Assembly (NCBI GenBank): GCA_903901425.1
Contig: CAIURC010000208.1
Span: 52,094 to 116,093 of the forward strand
DNA: 64,000 bases
Source: an uncultured Spartobacteria bacterium
GTDB lineage: Bacteria > Verrucomicrobiota > Verrucomicrobiia > Chthoniobacterales > Chthoniobacteraceae
Direction of reading: 5' to 3'
This document shows positions 52,794 to 61,288 of the stretch, piece by piece. Position numbers and translations under genes: made by a program. Below the pieces are notes generated by a model. It ran no database searches and had not been told where the DNA came from. It saw only the letters and a program-made list of their open reading frames with translations. The stretch's first letter is position 1. Every line of letters starts with the position of its first letter.

Positions 52794-53174
52794 ATGAACA
52801 CCCAACCGACTCCCCGCGCTTCAGTCCGCGTTGCCCAACTCGATGCCATCCCCCCCGTACCCTGCCCCTGCGGCCAGGCCCGGCGCGCATTCAAAGATCC
52901 CGACAACACCCTGGCAACGGTCCACCTGACCGACATCTCCAAGGACAGTCGGGCCCATTACCATAAACGGATGACCGAGATCTATATTGTGCTCGAGGGA
53001 GAAGGCGTGCTGGAGGCCGACGGAGAACGCATCCCACTCAAGCCCATGACCACCGTCATGATCCCTCCCGGATGCGTCCACCGCGCGGTGGGCACTCTGC
53101 GAATCCTCAACGTACCCATCCCGGCCTTTGATCCAGCAGACGAGTTTGAAGTCCACCAAAGCGAAGCATCCTGA
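52794..53174 (+). CDS. Small cupin domain protein
   Basis: 126 residues from the ATG at 52794. The cupin barrel motif is clear: H-Y-H-K-R-MTEIYIVLEGEG with the His-x-His and Glu ligands, then LKPMTTVMIPPGCVHRAVG with the last His. It has no signal peptide and is in a single-domain form. Such proteins act as metal-dependent isomerases, dioxygenases or sugar-binding proteins. The neighbours (XylR-type regulator and Tat-exported propeller) suggest a role in uronate or other sugar breakdown; this is inference only. Confidence 0.8.
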   Translation: MNTQPTPRASVRVAQLDAIPPVPCPCGQARRAFKDPDNTLATVHLTDISKDSRAHYHKRMTEIYIVLEGEGVLEADGERIPLKPMTTVMIPPGCVHRAVGTLRILNVPIPAFDPADEFEVHQSEAS

Positions 53175-53227
53175 ATCCGGCTCGGCTGCCGAAAACCCGC
53201 CCGCAGAGCATCGATCTGCCCCATGCC

Positions 53228-54493
53228 ATGAACTCCGAACGCCTCTCCACCTCCGTAAGTCGCCGCCAGTTTCTTGCCACGCTGGCTGCCGCGACCACAG
53301 CCGCCACAGTCCGCGCCGAGGAAACGGAAAAGACATTCCCGCCGATCCGTCAGATCACTAAAAACCCCGGTTTTCATTGGTTTGCCTATTACGACAAGCT
53401 GCAGTTCTCGCCCGACAACCGATTTGTGCTGAGCAACAGGGTTTCATTCGAGAACCGTTCTCCCAGAGCGGACGACACACTCGAGGTCGGCATGGTGGAT
53501 CTGCGCGACAAAGATCAATGGATCCCGTTGGGCACTTCCCGGGCGTGGTGCTGGCAGCAGGGCTGCATGCTGCAATGGATTCCAGGCAGCGACTCCGAAG
53601 TGATCTGGAACGACCGGGAACAGGACCGTTTTGTCAGCCACATCCTCAATGTAAACACGCGGGAAAAACGCACCCTGCCTGCTCCCATCTACGCGCTGAC
53701 TCCCGATGGGAAAACCGCTGTTTCCTGTGACTTCGCCCGAGTCGCAGACTGCCGCCCCGGTTACGGATACGCCGGTGTTCCAGACCGTTTTTCCGACTCC
53801 ATGGCGCCCGCAGAAAGCGGTGTGACGCGGATCGATTTATCCACGGGCCGGGAACAACTCCTCATCTCTCACGAGCAGGTGACGCGGATGGGCGAAATTC
53901 CCCGGAACCTGCCAGACTCCAAGCACCATTTCTATCATCTCCTGTGCGGCCCGGACGGAAAACGGTTCATCTTTCTGCACCGCTGGACGCAGCCCGGAGG
54001 AGGCCAACTCTCGCGGATGTTCACCGCGGCACTGGACGGCAGCGACCTGCGCATCGTGATCCCCAACGGCTCCGTGTCGCACTTCATCTGGCGGGATCCA
54101 AACCACATTCTTGCCCAGTCCAGAGACTGGCTGGGAAACCCGGGTTGGGGGGATTTTCTTTTTGAAGACAAAGAAGCGGGGATCCTTGAGGAGGTGGGCA
54201 GAGGCGTGCTCGATGCTGGAGGCCACTTCACGTACCTGCGAAACAACGCATGGATCCTCAATGACACCTACCCCCAAGGCGAGCAGCGGCTCCAGACACC
54301 TCACCTGTACGAAATACAAACAAACCGCCGCATCAATCTGGGGCAATTCAATCTCCACCCTGCTTACCGCGGCGAATGGCGGGTGGACACGCATCCCAGG
54401 CTGAGTCGCGATGAACGGTTGGTGTGCATCGATTCCCCTTACACAGGCCAAGGCCGCCAACTGCATCTGATCGACATCGCCCACGTGAACTGA
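53228..54493 (+). CDS. Tat-exported beta-propeller protein (TolB / oligogalacturonate-lyase-like)
   Basis: 421 residues. The N-terminus has the twin-arginine motif SRRQFLAT with an Ala-rich stretch and a cleavage region V-R-A-E. The body carries propeller strands: NPGFHWFAYYDKLQFSPDN, VLSNRVSF, L-NVNTREKRTLP, YALTPDGKTAVSCDF, RMFTAALDGSDLRIVI, HFIWRDPNHIL, GGHFTYL and DERLVCIDSPY. These match TolB-like propellers and more distantly the PL22 oligogalacturonate lyases, whose histidine-rich metal site cannot be proven here (H in HPAYRGEWRVDTHPRLS is a candidate). It lies 53 bases after the cupin gene, so they are likely co-expressed. Confidence 0.72.
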   Translation: MNSERLSTSVSRRQFLATLAAATTAATVRAEETEKTFPPIRQITKNPGFHWFAYYDKLQFSPDNRFVLSNRVSFENRSPRADDTLEVGMVDLRDKDQWIPLGTSRAWCWQQGCMLQWIPGSDSEVIWNDREQDRFVSHILNVNTREKRTLPAPIYALTPDGKTAVSCDFARVADCRPGYGYAGVPDRFSDSMAPAESGVTRIDLSTGREQLLISHEQVTRMGEIPRNLPDSKHHFYHLLCGPDGKRFIFLHRWTQPGGGQLSRMFTAALDGSDLRIVIPNGSVSHFIWRDPNHILAQSRDWLGNPGWGDFLFEDKEAGILEEVGRGVLDAGGHFTYLRNNAWILNDTYPQGEQRLQTPHLYEIQTNRRINLGQFNLHPAYRGEWRVDTHPRLSRDERLVCIDSPYTGQGRQLHLIDIAHVN

Positions 54494-54682
54494 CGCGCTT
54501 TTTGGGTAACAAAGGTCTGACTCGCCACGGCCCCGGACTGGCGCGGCCCTGACTCCGAAACAGACACGCACCGGCTCCGCTCGTCTGGCGCCGTCCTTCA
54601 GACGGGGCCATCAGACAGGCCCGTGGATTTTCTGCGGAAGAGATGTGTCTTTTCTGCGTTCCACGCTAGAAACATCCCCCGG

Positions 54683-55768
54683 ATGAGCTCGAAACTTTTT
54701 ACGCCAGTCCAGATCGGTGCCGTAACCGCCAAAAACCGGATTTTTCTCGCACCGCTGACCCGGTGCCGAGCCCTCCCTGGCAACGTGCCCGGAGAGATGA
54801 ATGCCGAGTACTACGCGCAGCGCGCCTCCGGCGGGCTGCTGATTGCAGAGGCCACGTCCGTCTCACCCCGGGGTTTTGGCTATCCGAACACGCCTGGAAT
54901 TTTCACCATGGATCAGGTGGCGGGATGGCGGAAGGTGACCGAAGCGGTGCACGCCGCTGGAAGCCTGATTTTCCTCCAACTCTGGCATGTCGGCCGGGTG
55001 TCGCATCCGGTCTTCCAACCGGGAGGCGAATTGCCCGTCGCGCCTTCGGCGATTCGCCCGGCGGGACAGGTGTTTACTGGGACGGAAATAGCCGAGTATG
55101 TGACACCCCGCGCGTTGGAACTCGGCGAAATGAAGGGGATTGTGGCCGAGTACGCCCACGGCGCCGAGTTGGCGCTGCTCGCCGGATTTGATGGAGTGGA
55201 AATTCACAACGCCAACGGCTACCTGCTCGACCAGTTTCTCCGGGATGGCACCAACCAGCGGACCGATGAATACGGCGGCCCGGTGGAAAACCGGGCAAGG
55301 CTCACTCTGGAAGTCACCCGGGCTGTGGTGGATGTCTGCGGAGCGGACCGCGTGGGGATCCGCTTTTCGCCGGCTGGCGTCTTTAACGATATGCGGGACT
55401 CCGATCCGATGCGGACATTCGGCTACGTTCTGCAGCAACTGAACCCGTTCGGTCTGGCGTATGCCCACATTACAAGGGTCACTGCGCAGGACATTGCGCA
55501 CGGAGCCAAGGAAGGGGTTGGCCCCCGGGAGCTTCGGCCTTTATACCGCGGTACCGTTGTGGCCAATGGCGGGTTCACCCGGGACACCGCCGAGCAGGCA
55601 CTGCAGGAAGGTTGGGCCGATGCCATTGCATTCGGGGTACCCTTCCTCGCAAACCCCGATCTGCCCGCGCGCTTTTCGAAAGACGCGCCTTTGAACCCGG
55701 CAGATCCCGACACGTTCTACTCGCCGGGTCCGAAGGGATACACGGATTACCCGGCGCTTCCCGCGTAG
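54683..55768 (+). CDS. Old-yellow-enzyme type FMN ene-reductase (NemA-like)
   Basis: 361 residues from the ATG at 54683; a longer frame begins at 54623. Family blocks are in order: F-TPVQIGAV-KNRIFLAPLTR, QRASGGLLIAEAT, IFLQLWHVGRVSHP, the substrate-binding H-x-x-N and proton donor Tyr in DGVEIHNANGYLLDQFLRDGT, then NQRTDEYGG with ENRARL, R-GIRFSP and V-VANGGFT and ADAIAFGVPFLANPDLP that bind FMN. The enzyme should reduce activated C=C or nitro compounds with NAD(P)H in the cytoplasm. It stands alone; the 250 bases downstream to 56019 hold no gene that I can see. Confidence 0.9.
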   Translation: MSSKLFTPVQIGAVTAKNRIFLAPLTRCRALPGNVPGEMNAEYYAQRASGGLLIAEATSVSPRGFGYPNTPGIFTMDQVAGWRKVTEAVHAAGSLIFLQLWHVGRVSHPVFQPGGELPVAPSAIRPAGQVFTGTEIAEYVTPRALELGEMKGIVAEYAHGAELALLAGFDGVEIHNANGYLLDQFLRDGTNQRTDEYGGPVENRARLTLEVTRAVVDVCGADRVGIRFSPAGVFNDMRDSDPMRTFGYVLQQLNPFGLAYAHITRVTAQDIAHGAKEGVGPRELRPLYRGTVVANGGFTRDTAEQALQEGWADAIAFGVPFLANPDLPARFSKDAPLNPADPDTFYSPGPKGYTDYPALPA

Positions 55769-56018
55769 TTGGGAGCGGAGTCGGCGATGCTCCGCTTGCA
55801 AGAATGCCGATTGTGCGTGGCGACAGCCGTTCCCCGCCGATATGCACGGAAGCATCCGTCCCGATGTTTACATTTAACCGAACCGCCGAAGCATCGGTTT
55901 TTGTGCCTGAGGTCGGGTGAACCTCAGAAAGCGCCCCCCTCCGGCTGCCGGGTATCATTTCTCTCTGAAAATCGCTGGAATTTAAACGGGCAGTCGGACT
56001 ACTGTTTCGAAACGCGCC

Positions 56019-56633
56019 ATGCCCGACCGCACCCGCTCCGACGAAAGCCTTCTTGACCTGCAGGATGACGGGTCACTCACCACGGAACACCTGGATTCTC
56101 AGGTTCAAAAAGCCCAGGAGCAGCTCATGTCTCTCAAGCGTCAGCAGGACGCGATTGAGCGGCAGAAGCGTGAACTGGAGGAGATGAGCCGGCGTCAGGA
56201 AACTCTGCAAGCTGGCAAGAGCGAGATGCTCGAAAAGTTCACCCGTGCCAAGGTTTCCTTGGAGCGGGAGATCCACGACGCGAGCAAACGGTTGGAACTG
56301 CTGGGAGCCATCGACGATGCCTTTCACAAGCACCTCCAGCTTCTGGAGGAAATTAATCCGAAAGCGTGGGAAGGCCTCGACATCAACAAGGAGATCACCC
56401 GCGCCCTGAGCGTTGTCGACGATGCCCGGGCCGAATTCCAGCGGTCCATTCCCAAGGTGTCACCCGGGGCAGTCGATTCCGATCCCGGACTGACTCCGGG
56501 CTATTCCTTGGACTACGCGGAGACCGACGAGCGGGATTTCCTGTACTGGGTCAAGGCGGGTCTGGCTTTCACTCTTCCGCTTTCCCTCGTCGGGATCCTG
56601 ATTGTTTTCGCGCTGTTCTCGCGCGGGCACTGA
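56019..56633 (+). CDS. Tail-anchored coiled-coil membrane protein
   Basis: 204 residues. An acidic N-terminus of 25 residues is followed by a coiled-coil helix (about 28-95: SQVQKAQEQLMSLKRQQDAI, REL-EMSRRQETLQAGK), a further helix with HKHLQLLEEINPKAW, a linker with many Ser/Pro/Gly/Asp, and a single membrane helix about 182-201 (K-AGLAFTLPLSLVGILIVFALF) close to the C-terminus. Most of the protein should face the cytoplasm. No family is recognised. It starts 25 bases before the next small membrane protein gene and both lead into ogt-gatC-gatA. Confidence 0.65.
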   Translation: MPDRTRSDESLLDLQDDGSLTTEHLDSQVQKAQEQLMSLKRQQDAIERQKRELEEMSRRQETLQAGKSEMLEKFTRAKVSLEREIHDASKRLELLGAIDDAFHKHLQLLEEINPKAWEGLDINKEITRALSVVDDARAEFQRSIPKVSPGAVDSDPGLTPGYSLDYAETDERDFLYWVKAGLAFTLPLSLVGILIVFALFSRGH

Positions 56634-56658
56634 TTTTCCACGCATCTCCGTTCCGGTC

Positions 56659-57036
56659 ATGGCCCAGAAAAGGCAAACCAAACCCGCCCAGAAACTTTCC
56701 ACCCCGCTGGACGCCAAGAAGCGTGAACTTGCGGACCAAGAGAACCAGATCCGCGCCGAGATGGAGCGGAAAAAGCGGTTGATCGAGGAAGCTCCGCGGC
56801 TTGCAGAGGAACTGCAGAAACGGCGCCGGGAAGAGCACCTGCGGCGCAAGAGTCGCGGAGTGAGCTTGGGATCGCCTGCATTGTCGGACCCGCGGTATCT
56901 GGAGGCGACCACCACCTCCCCGCTGCCCCGTTTGCGCAAAGACCGCCATCAGGGGATGTTCATGTTCTTCGTCCTGTTTGTCACCCTGCTGGCCGTTCTC
57001 TATTGGGTGTACATGCGGATCCTCCGGGTGGTGTGA
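56659..57036 (+). CDS. Second small tail-anchored coiled-coil protein
   Basis: 125 residues from the ATG at 56659. A basic, Gln/Lys-rich start is followed by a charged coiled coil (about 17-62: KRELADQENQIRAEMERK, EELQKRRREEHLRRK), a linker, and a terminal membrane helix (FMFFVLFVTLLAVLYWVYM). The layout is the same as in the upstream protein at 56019, only shorter. No known family is recognised. The TGA stop overlaps a GTG that is the likely start of the methyltransferase gene (GTGA), so translation is coupled. A role in cell-envelope or division organisation is a guess only. Confidence 0.62.
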   Translation: MAQKRQTKPAQKLSTPLDAKKRELADQENQIRAEMERKKRLIEEAPRLAEELQKRRREEHLRRKSRGVSLGSPALSDPRYLEATTTSPLPRLRKDRHQGMFMFFVLFVTLLAVLYWVYMRILRVV

Positions 57037-57635
57037 GGACAACCAGCTCCCGAACGGACTCCAGATTTTCACCGGACCGTGTGCGGCGGATTCAAAACGT
57101 CCTCGTGCGCGTTTTACTGGCGGAAGGCCCGTTCCGTCTCGAGCTTGAGGTGGATGATGCCGGCCAACTCCACCGGGTTGTCCTGCCCCCTGCCCCGCCC
57201 GAAGCACCGGATACCGGCGCATTGAACCGTCTTCTGGCTCGGTTGAACCAGTTTCCACCGGCGCCCCAGACCGGTTCTCCGTTTTCACAGGCGGTCTGGA
57301 CACGGATTTCTCAGATCCCGCCTGGCAAAACCCTGACGTACTCGCAACTGGCCATTGAAATTGGGCATCCGAACGCCTATCGGGCCGTGGGGTCCGCCTG
57401 TGGCCGGAACCCGTTGCTCCTGAGGGTGCCGTGCCACCGGGTGAAGGCCGTGAGCGGCCCCGGCGGGTACGCGGCGGGTCAGGCATGGAAACGGGCGCTT
57501 CTCGAGATGGAAACCCACCAAACCGGCATTGCACAATCCGTGCCGCCAACATTGAATCACGGCGGGTTGCCGCGGGACCGGTTTTCCGGACCTGAGATTT
57601 CCGCGGAGACCTCATCCAACCGATTCACACCATGA
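57033..57635 (+). CDS. ogt: Methylated-DNA-protein cysteine methyltransferase (Ogt)
   Basis: 200 residues if started at the GTG at 57033, which overlaps the previous stop; the frame is open to a TTG at 57003. The C-terminal DNA-binding domain is typical: F-Q-AVWTRISQIPPGKTLTYSQLA, then NAYRAVGSACGRNPL and the active-site PCHRV. The acceptor cysteine of PCHRV takes the methyl from O6-methylguanine in one suicide reaction. The N-terminal domain is short. The last 40 residues beyond the catalytic domain look unstructured. The stop overlaps the gatC start (ATGA). The start codon is less certain than the family. Confidence 0.85.
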   Translation: MRTTSSRTDSRFSPDRVRRIQNVLVRVLLAEGPFRLELEVDDAGQLHRVVLPPAPPEAPDTGALNRLLARLNQFPPAPQTGSPFSQAVWTRISQIPPGKTLTYSQLAIEIGHPNAYRAVGSACGRNPLLLRVPCHRVKAVSGPGGYAAGQAWKRALLEMETHQTGIAQSVPPTLNHGGLPRDRFSGPEISAETSSNRFTP

Positions 57636-57916
57636 GCGAGGAATTTGACGTCCGATACACTGCCCGTCTGGCGAGGCTGCATCTCACCGAGGAAGAGGTG
57701 ACCCAGTTTCAGGAACAGATCTCGAAAGTGCTTGGGTACGTGGAGAACCTGAAAAAGGTGAACGTGGAGGGGATCGAACCCACGGCCCACGCCAATTCGG
57801 TGTGCAACGTGTTCAGGTCCGACGAGCCGCATCCCTGGTTCGACGCCGCCACCGCGCTTGCAAACGCGCCGCGCCAGGCCGCCCAGCTTTTCGTCGTTCC
57901 CAAGGTGATCGAATAA
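57632..57916 (+). CDS. gatC: Asp/Glu-tRNA amidotransferase subunit C
   Basis: 94 residues, normal for GatC. The YTARLARLHLTEEEV start and the FQEQISKVLGYVENLKKV helix, followed by VEGIEPTAHA and the conserved R-SDEP segment, are typical. GatC wraps round GatA and GatB and stabilises the transamidation complex that makes Gln-tRNA or Asn-tRNA. It overlaps ogt by ATGA at its start and is followed by gatA after 35 bases. GatB is not in this window. Confidence 0.9.
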   Translation: MSEEFDVRYTARLARLHLTEEEVTQFQEQISKVLGYVENLKKVNVEGIEPTAHANSVCNVFRSDEPHPWFDAATALANAPRQAAQLFVVPKVIE

Positions 57917-57951
57917 CTCGCCCTACCCTGTCTGACCCGACGCATTTTTCC

Positions 57952-59403
57952 ATGTCGCTTTCCTCTCTCTCCATCGCCGAACTCCAGACACGCTTCCGCA
58001 ACGGGGACTGCTCCCCGGTGGAGGCCCTTGAACACCTCGAAGCCCGGATCCAGTCGGTGGACCCGCAGGTTCAGGGGTACATTTCCCGCAATTTTGAGAC
58101 GGCAAAACAGGAAGCCGCCTCCGCGGACGTCTCCCTCCCTCTGGGCGGGGTGCCGGTGGCAATCAAGGACGTGATCAACGTCAAAGGGGAACCCTGTTCC
58201 TGCGCGTCAAAAATGCTGACCGGCTACGTTTCGCCGTACGACGCCACCGTGATCCAGCGGCTCCGGGCCGCCGGCGCGATCCCGTTTGGCCGCACCAACC
58301 TGGACGAGTTTGCAATGGGGTCTTCCTGTGAAAATTCCGCGTTCCAAAAAACGCGGAACCCGTGGGATCTGAACCGTGCTCCGGGCGGTTCGAGCGGCGG
58401 CTCTGCGGCCGTGGTAGCAGCGGACCTGGCCTTTGCCAGCCTGGGTTCTGACACCGGCGGATCCATCCGGCAACCCGCAGCCCTCTGCGGCTGCGTAGGC
58501 CTGAAACCCACCTACGGCCGGGTGTCCAGATTCGGATTGGTAGCCTTTGCCTCGTCCCTCGACCAGATCGGACCCTTTTCAAAAACGGTCCGGGACAGCG
58601 CGCTCGTTCTCAATGCCATTGCGGGACTCGACCTGCGGGATTCGACCAGTCTGGACACCCCCGTGCCCGACTACACCGCGTTGCTGGGCCGGGACATCCG
58701 GGGGCTCAAAATCGGTGTGCCAAAGGAGTACTTTGTGGATGGCACTCATCCCGCCGTCAGCGCCGCTGTGCAGGATGCCCTCCGCCTGTTCGAAACGCTC
58801 GGTGCCGAGATTGTGGAAATCTCGCTGCCGCACACCGAACACGCGGTCGGGGTCTACTACATCCTCGCGACCGCTGAAGCCTCCGCAAACCTCGCTCGAT
58901 TCGACGGGGTCCGGTACGGGTACAGGGCCCAAGCCACCGGCCTTCTGGAGCAGTACCAGAAAAGCCGCGCTGAAGGATTCGGCCCCGAGGTCAAACGGAG
59001 AATCATCCTCGGCACTTACGTGCTCAGCAGCGGCTACTATGACGCCTACTATCTCCGGGCCCAGAAAGTGCGGACGCTGATCCGGCAGGACTTCGTGCAG
59101 GCCTACCAGAAGGTGGACATGATCCTCTGCCCCACATCTCCAGAACCGGCGTTTCCCCTCGGCGGTTACTCGGATGATCCCCTGAAAATGTATCTCGCCG
59201 ACATCTTCACCATCGCCGCCAATCTCGCCGGGATCTGCGGGATTAGCGTGCCGTGCGGATTCGCCACGGTTGATGGGGCCAAACTCCCCATCGGGCTTCA
59301 ACTCATGGGCAAACCCTTTGACGAAGCCCGGTTGCTCCAAGCCGCGCATGCCTACGAGCAGGCCACCCCATGGCATCAGTCCCGGCCGCCGCTCCCAGCC
59401 TGA
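57952..59403 (+). CDS. gatA: Asp/Glu-tRNA amidotransferase subunit A
   Basis: 483 residues from the ATG at 57952, the usual GatA length; the frame opens 150 bases earlier inside gatC. The amidase signature is complete: catalytic lysine in PVAIKDVINV, the cis-serine in GGSSGGSAA, and the nucleophilic serine in GSDTGGSIRQPA. ALCGCVGLKPTYGRVSRFG is standard for the family. It releases ammonia from glutamine to amidate mischarged Glu-tRNA-Gln or Asp-tRNA-Asn. The neighbours gatC and ogt are translated in the same run. Confidence 0.95.
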   Translation: MSLSSLSIAELQTRFRNGDCSPVEALEHLEARIQSVDPQVQGYISRNFETAKQEAASADVSLPLGGVPVAIKDVINVKGEPCSCASKMLTGYVSPYDATVIQRLRAAGAIPFGRTNLDEFAMGSSCENSAFQKTRNPWDLNRAPGGSSGGSAAVVAADLAFASLGSDTGGSIRQPAALCGCVGLKPTYGRVSRFGLVAFASSLDQIGPFSKTVRDSALVLNAIAGLDLRDSTSLDTPVPDYTALLGRDIRGLKIGVPKEYFVDGTHPAVSAAVQDALRLFETLGAEIVEISLPHTEHAVGVYYILATAEASANLARFDGVRYGYRAQATGLLEQYQKSRAEGFGPEVKRRIILGTYVLSSGYYDAYYLRAQKVRTLIRQDFVQAYQKVDMILCPTSPEPAFPLGGYSDDPLKMYLADIFTIAANLAGICGISVPCGFATVDGAKLPIGLQLMGKPFDEARLLQAAHAYEQATPWHQSRPPLPA

Positions 59404-59430
59404 AACCTTCCCGCTCCTTGAAAACCGCCC

Positions 59431-59871
59431 ATGCGGATTTCCAAAAAGGCAGAATACGCGCTCCGGGCACTGGGTACCATGGCATTGGAACCGCGTTCCT
59501 GGACGATTGAGGAAATCAGCCAGCGGCAAAACATCCCGCTCAAGTACCTCGAACAAATCCTGCTTGCGCTCAAAAACGCAGGGCTCCTCGGAAGCAAACG
59601 AGGGGCCCATGGGGGATACACCCTTCTCCGCGCTCCAGGCTCGATTTCATTCGAGGAAATTGTACGGCTTCTGGACGGCCCGCTCTCCCCGCTTCCCTGT
59701 TCCTCCGATTTGCCCGCAGACCCCTGTTCCTGCCCCGATCCGCGCACCTGCCCACTCCGGGTGATCATGCAGCAACTCAACTCGGAACTGGTCCGCGCAT
59801 TTTCAGGCCGCACCTTGGAAGACATGGTCCAGATTGTCCGGAATGCCGCCCCGCCTGGGTTCGAAATCTGA
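59431..59871 (+). CDS. Rrf2 family regulator with iron-sulfur cysteines
   Basis: 146 residues. The winged helix is typical for Rrf2: MRISKKAEYALRAL, TIEEISQRQNIPLKYLEQILL and L-GSKRGAHGGYTL. Behind it lies a cysteine cluster, C-SSDLPADP-C-S-C-PDPRT-C, close to the C-x5-C-x7-C of IscR, so it may bind a [2Fe-2S] cluster and sense iron-sulfur or redox state. It starts 27 bases after gatA and precedes rarA by 19 bases on the same strand. The targets are unknown. Confidence 0.85.
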   Translation: MRISKKAEYALRALGTMALEPRSWTIEEISQRQNIPLKYLEQILLALKNAGLLGSKRGAHGGYTLLRAPGSISFEEIVRLLDGPLSPLPCSSDLPADPCSCPDPRTCPLRVIMQQLNSELVRAFSGRTLEDMVQIVRNAAPPGFEI

Positions 59872-59890
59872 CCGACTCCCGGCCCCGCCC

Positions 59891-61231
59891 ATGCCCGATC
59901 TGTTTGCATCCGATCCACCCGCGTCCGGCCCGACTGCAGCGCCACTCGCCGAACGCATGCGCCCCACTTCCCTCGATGAATACGTGGGCCAGGAACATCT
60001 CCTCGCAAAAGGCCGTCTCCTCCGTCGGGCCATCGAGGCGGATCGGCTCGGGTCCGCCATTTTCTTCGGACCGCCGGGAACCGGAAAAACGAGTCTCGCG
60101 GAGTTGGTGGCTCGGGCGACACGTTCCCGATTTGAAAGGCTCAGCGGCGTGGAAAGCTCCGTGGCGGACCTCCGAAAAACGATCCAAACCGCATCGCATC
60201 GTCTGGCGAACACTGGGGAAAAAACGGTGTTGTTCATTGATGAAATCCACCGTTGGAACCGGGCACAGCAGGATGTCCTTCTGCCGGACGTTGAGCGCGG
60301 CACTGTGCGCCTGATCGGTGCCACCACGCAGAACCCCTTCCATTCCATCAACGCCCCGCTCGTGTCCAGGTCCCAGGTGTTCCAACTCGAACCCCTGTTA
60401 CCCGCGCATCTGTTGACCCTCCTCCAACGCGCACTCGCGGATCCGATACGCGGCCTTGGAAATCGAAATGTCACCGCCTCGGATGACGCCCTTCTGCATC
60501 TGGCCACCCTCGCTGACGGAGATGCGCGCAAGGCGCTCAACGCCCTTGAAATCGCGGCACTCACCACTGCGCCGGCCCCGGATGGATCTGTCCGGGTCAA
60601 CCTTGCGGCCGCGGAGGAAAGCATCCAGCGCAAGGCTGTCGTCTACGGAGACGACGGCCATTACGACACGATCAGCGCTTTCATCAAATCCATCCGGGGA
60701 GGCGACCCCGATGCCGCACTGTACTGGCTCGCAAAAATGCTTCACGCCGGAGAAGACATCCGGTTTGTTGCGCGTCGGCTCGTCATCTGCGCCAGCGAAG
60801 ACATTGGCATGGCGGATTCGCACGGGATCGTGGTGGCCATGGCCGCCGCACAAGCCTGCGAGCTGGTGGGCCTCCCAGAAGCCCAGATCCCGCTGGCCCA
60901 TGCCACCGTTTATCTGGCCACCGCCCCAAAAAGCAACCGCGCCTACGCCGCGCTATCCGCGGCCAGAAAGGAAGTCGAAAACGGCGTCACCCTGGCTGTG
61001 CCGCGCCACCTGCGGGACAAGCACTACGCCGGCGCGGATCGCCTCGGCCACCAAGGCTACCTCTACAACCACGACTACGAGGGAGCCTATGTTCCCCAGG
61101 CGTACCTCCCCGAGGGGCGACGCTATTATTTCCCCAGCGAACAGGGCATGGAAAAACGGGTCGGCGAACGCCTCGAATACTGGCGGTCCCTTTTTGACTC
61201 CGCCCGCCCCCCCGCACCGCCCCCAAAATAG
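59891..61231 (+). CDS. rarA: Replication-associated recombination protein RarA (MgsA)
   Basis: 446 residues from the ATG at 59891. The order is typical: an N-terminal PLAERMRPTSLDEYVGQEHLL, Walker A GPPGTGKT, F-x-RLSGVESSVADLR, Walker B LFIDEIHRWN, sensor I GATTQNPFHSINAPLVSRSQVF, then the RarA-specific tetramer domain KAVVYGDDGHYDTISAFIKS, LARMLHAGED type block, and the C-terminal GYLYNHDYEGAYVPQAYLP. It acts at stalled replication forks as an AAA+ ATPase in the cytoplasm. The upstream Rrf2 gene is likely in the same transcript. Confidence 0.93.
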   Translation: MPDLFASDPPASGPTAAPLAERMRPTSLDEYVGQEHLLAKGRLLRRAIEADRLGSAIFFGPPGTGKTSLAELVARATRSRFERLSGVESSVADLRKTIQTASHRLANTGEKTVLFIDEIHRWNRAQQDVLLPDVERGTVRLIGATTQNPFHSINAPLVSRSQVFQLEPLLPAHLLTLLQRALADPIRGLGNRNVTASDDALLHLATLADGDARKALNALEIAALTTAPAPDGSVRVNLAAAEESIQRKAVVYGDDGHYDTISAFIKSIRGGDPDAALYWLAKMLHAGEDIRFVARRLVICASEDIGMADSHGIVVAMAAAQACELVGLPEAQIPLAHATVYLATAPKSNRAYAALSAARKEVENGVTLAVPRHLRDKHYAGADRLGHQGYLYNHDYEGAYVPQAYLPEGRRYYFPSEQGMEKRVGERLEYWRSLFDSARPPAPPPK

Positions 61232-61288
61232 CTCCAGCCGGCACAAAAACACATCCCACCAGGCCGGCGCCGCCCCCCATGGGCCAAC

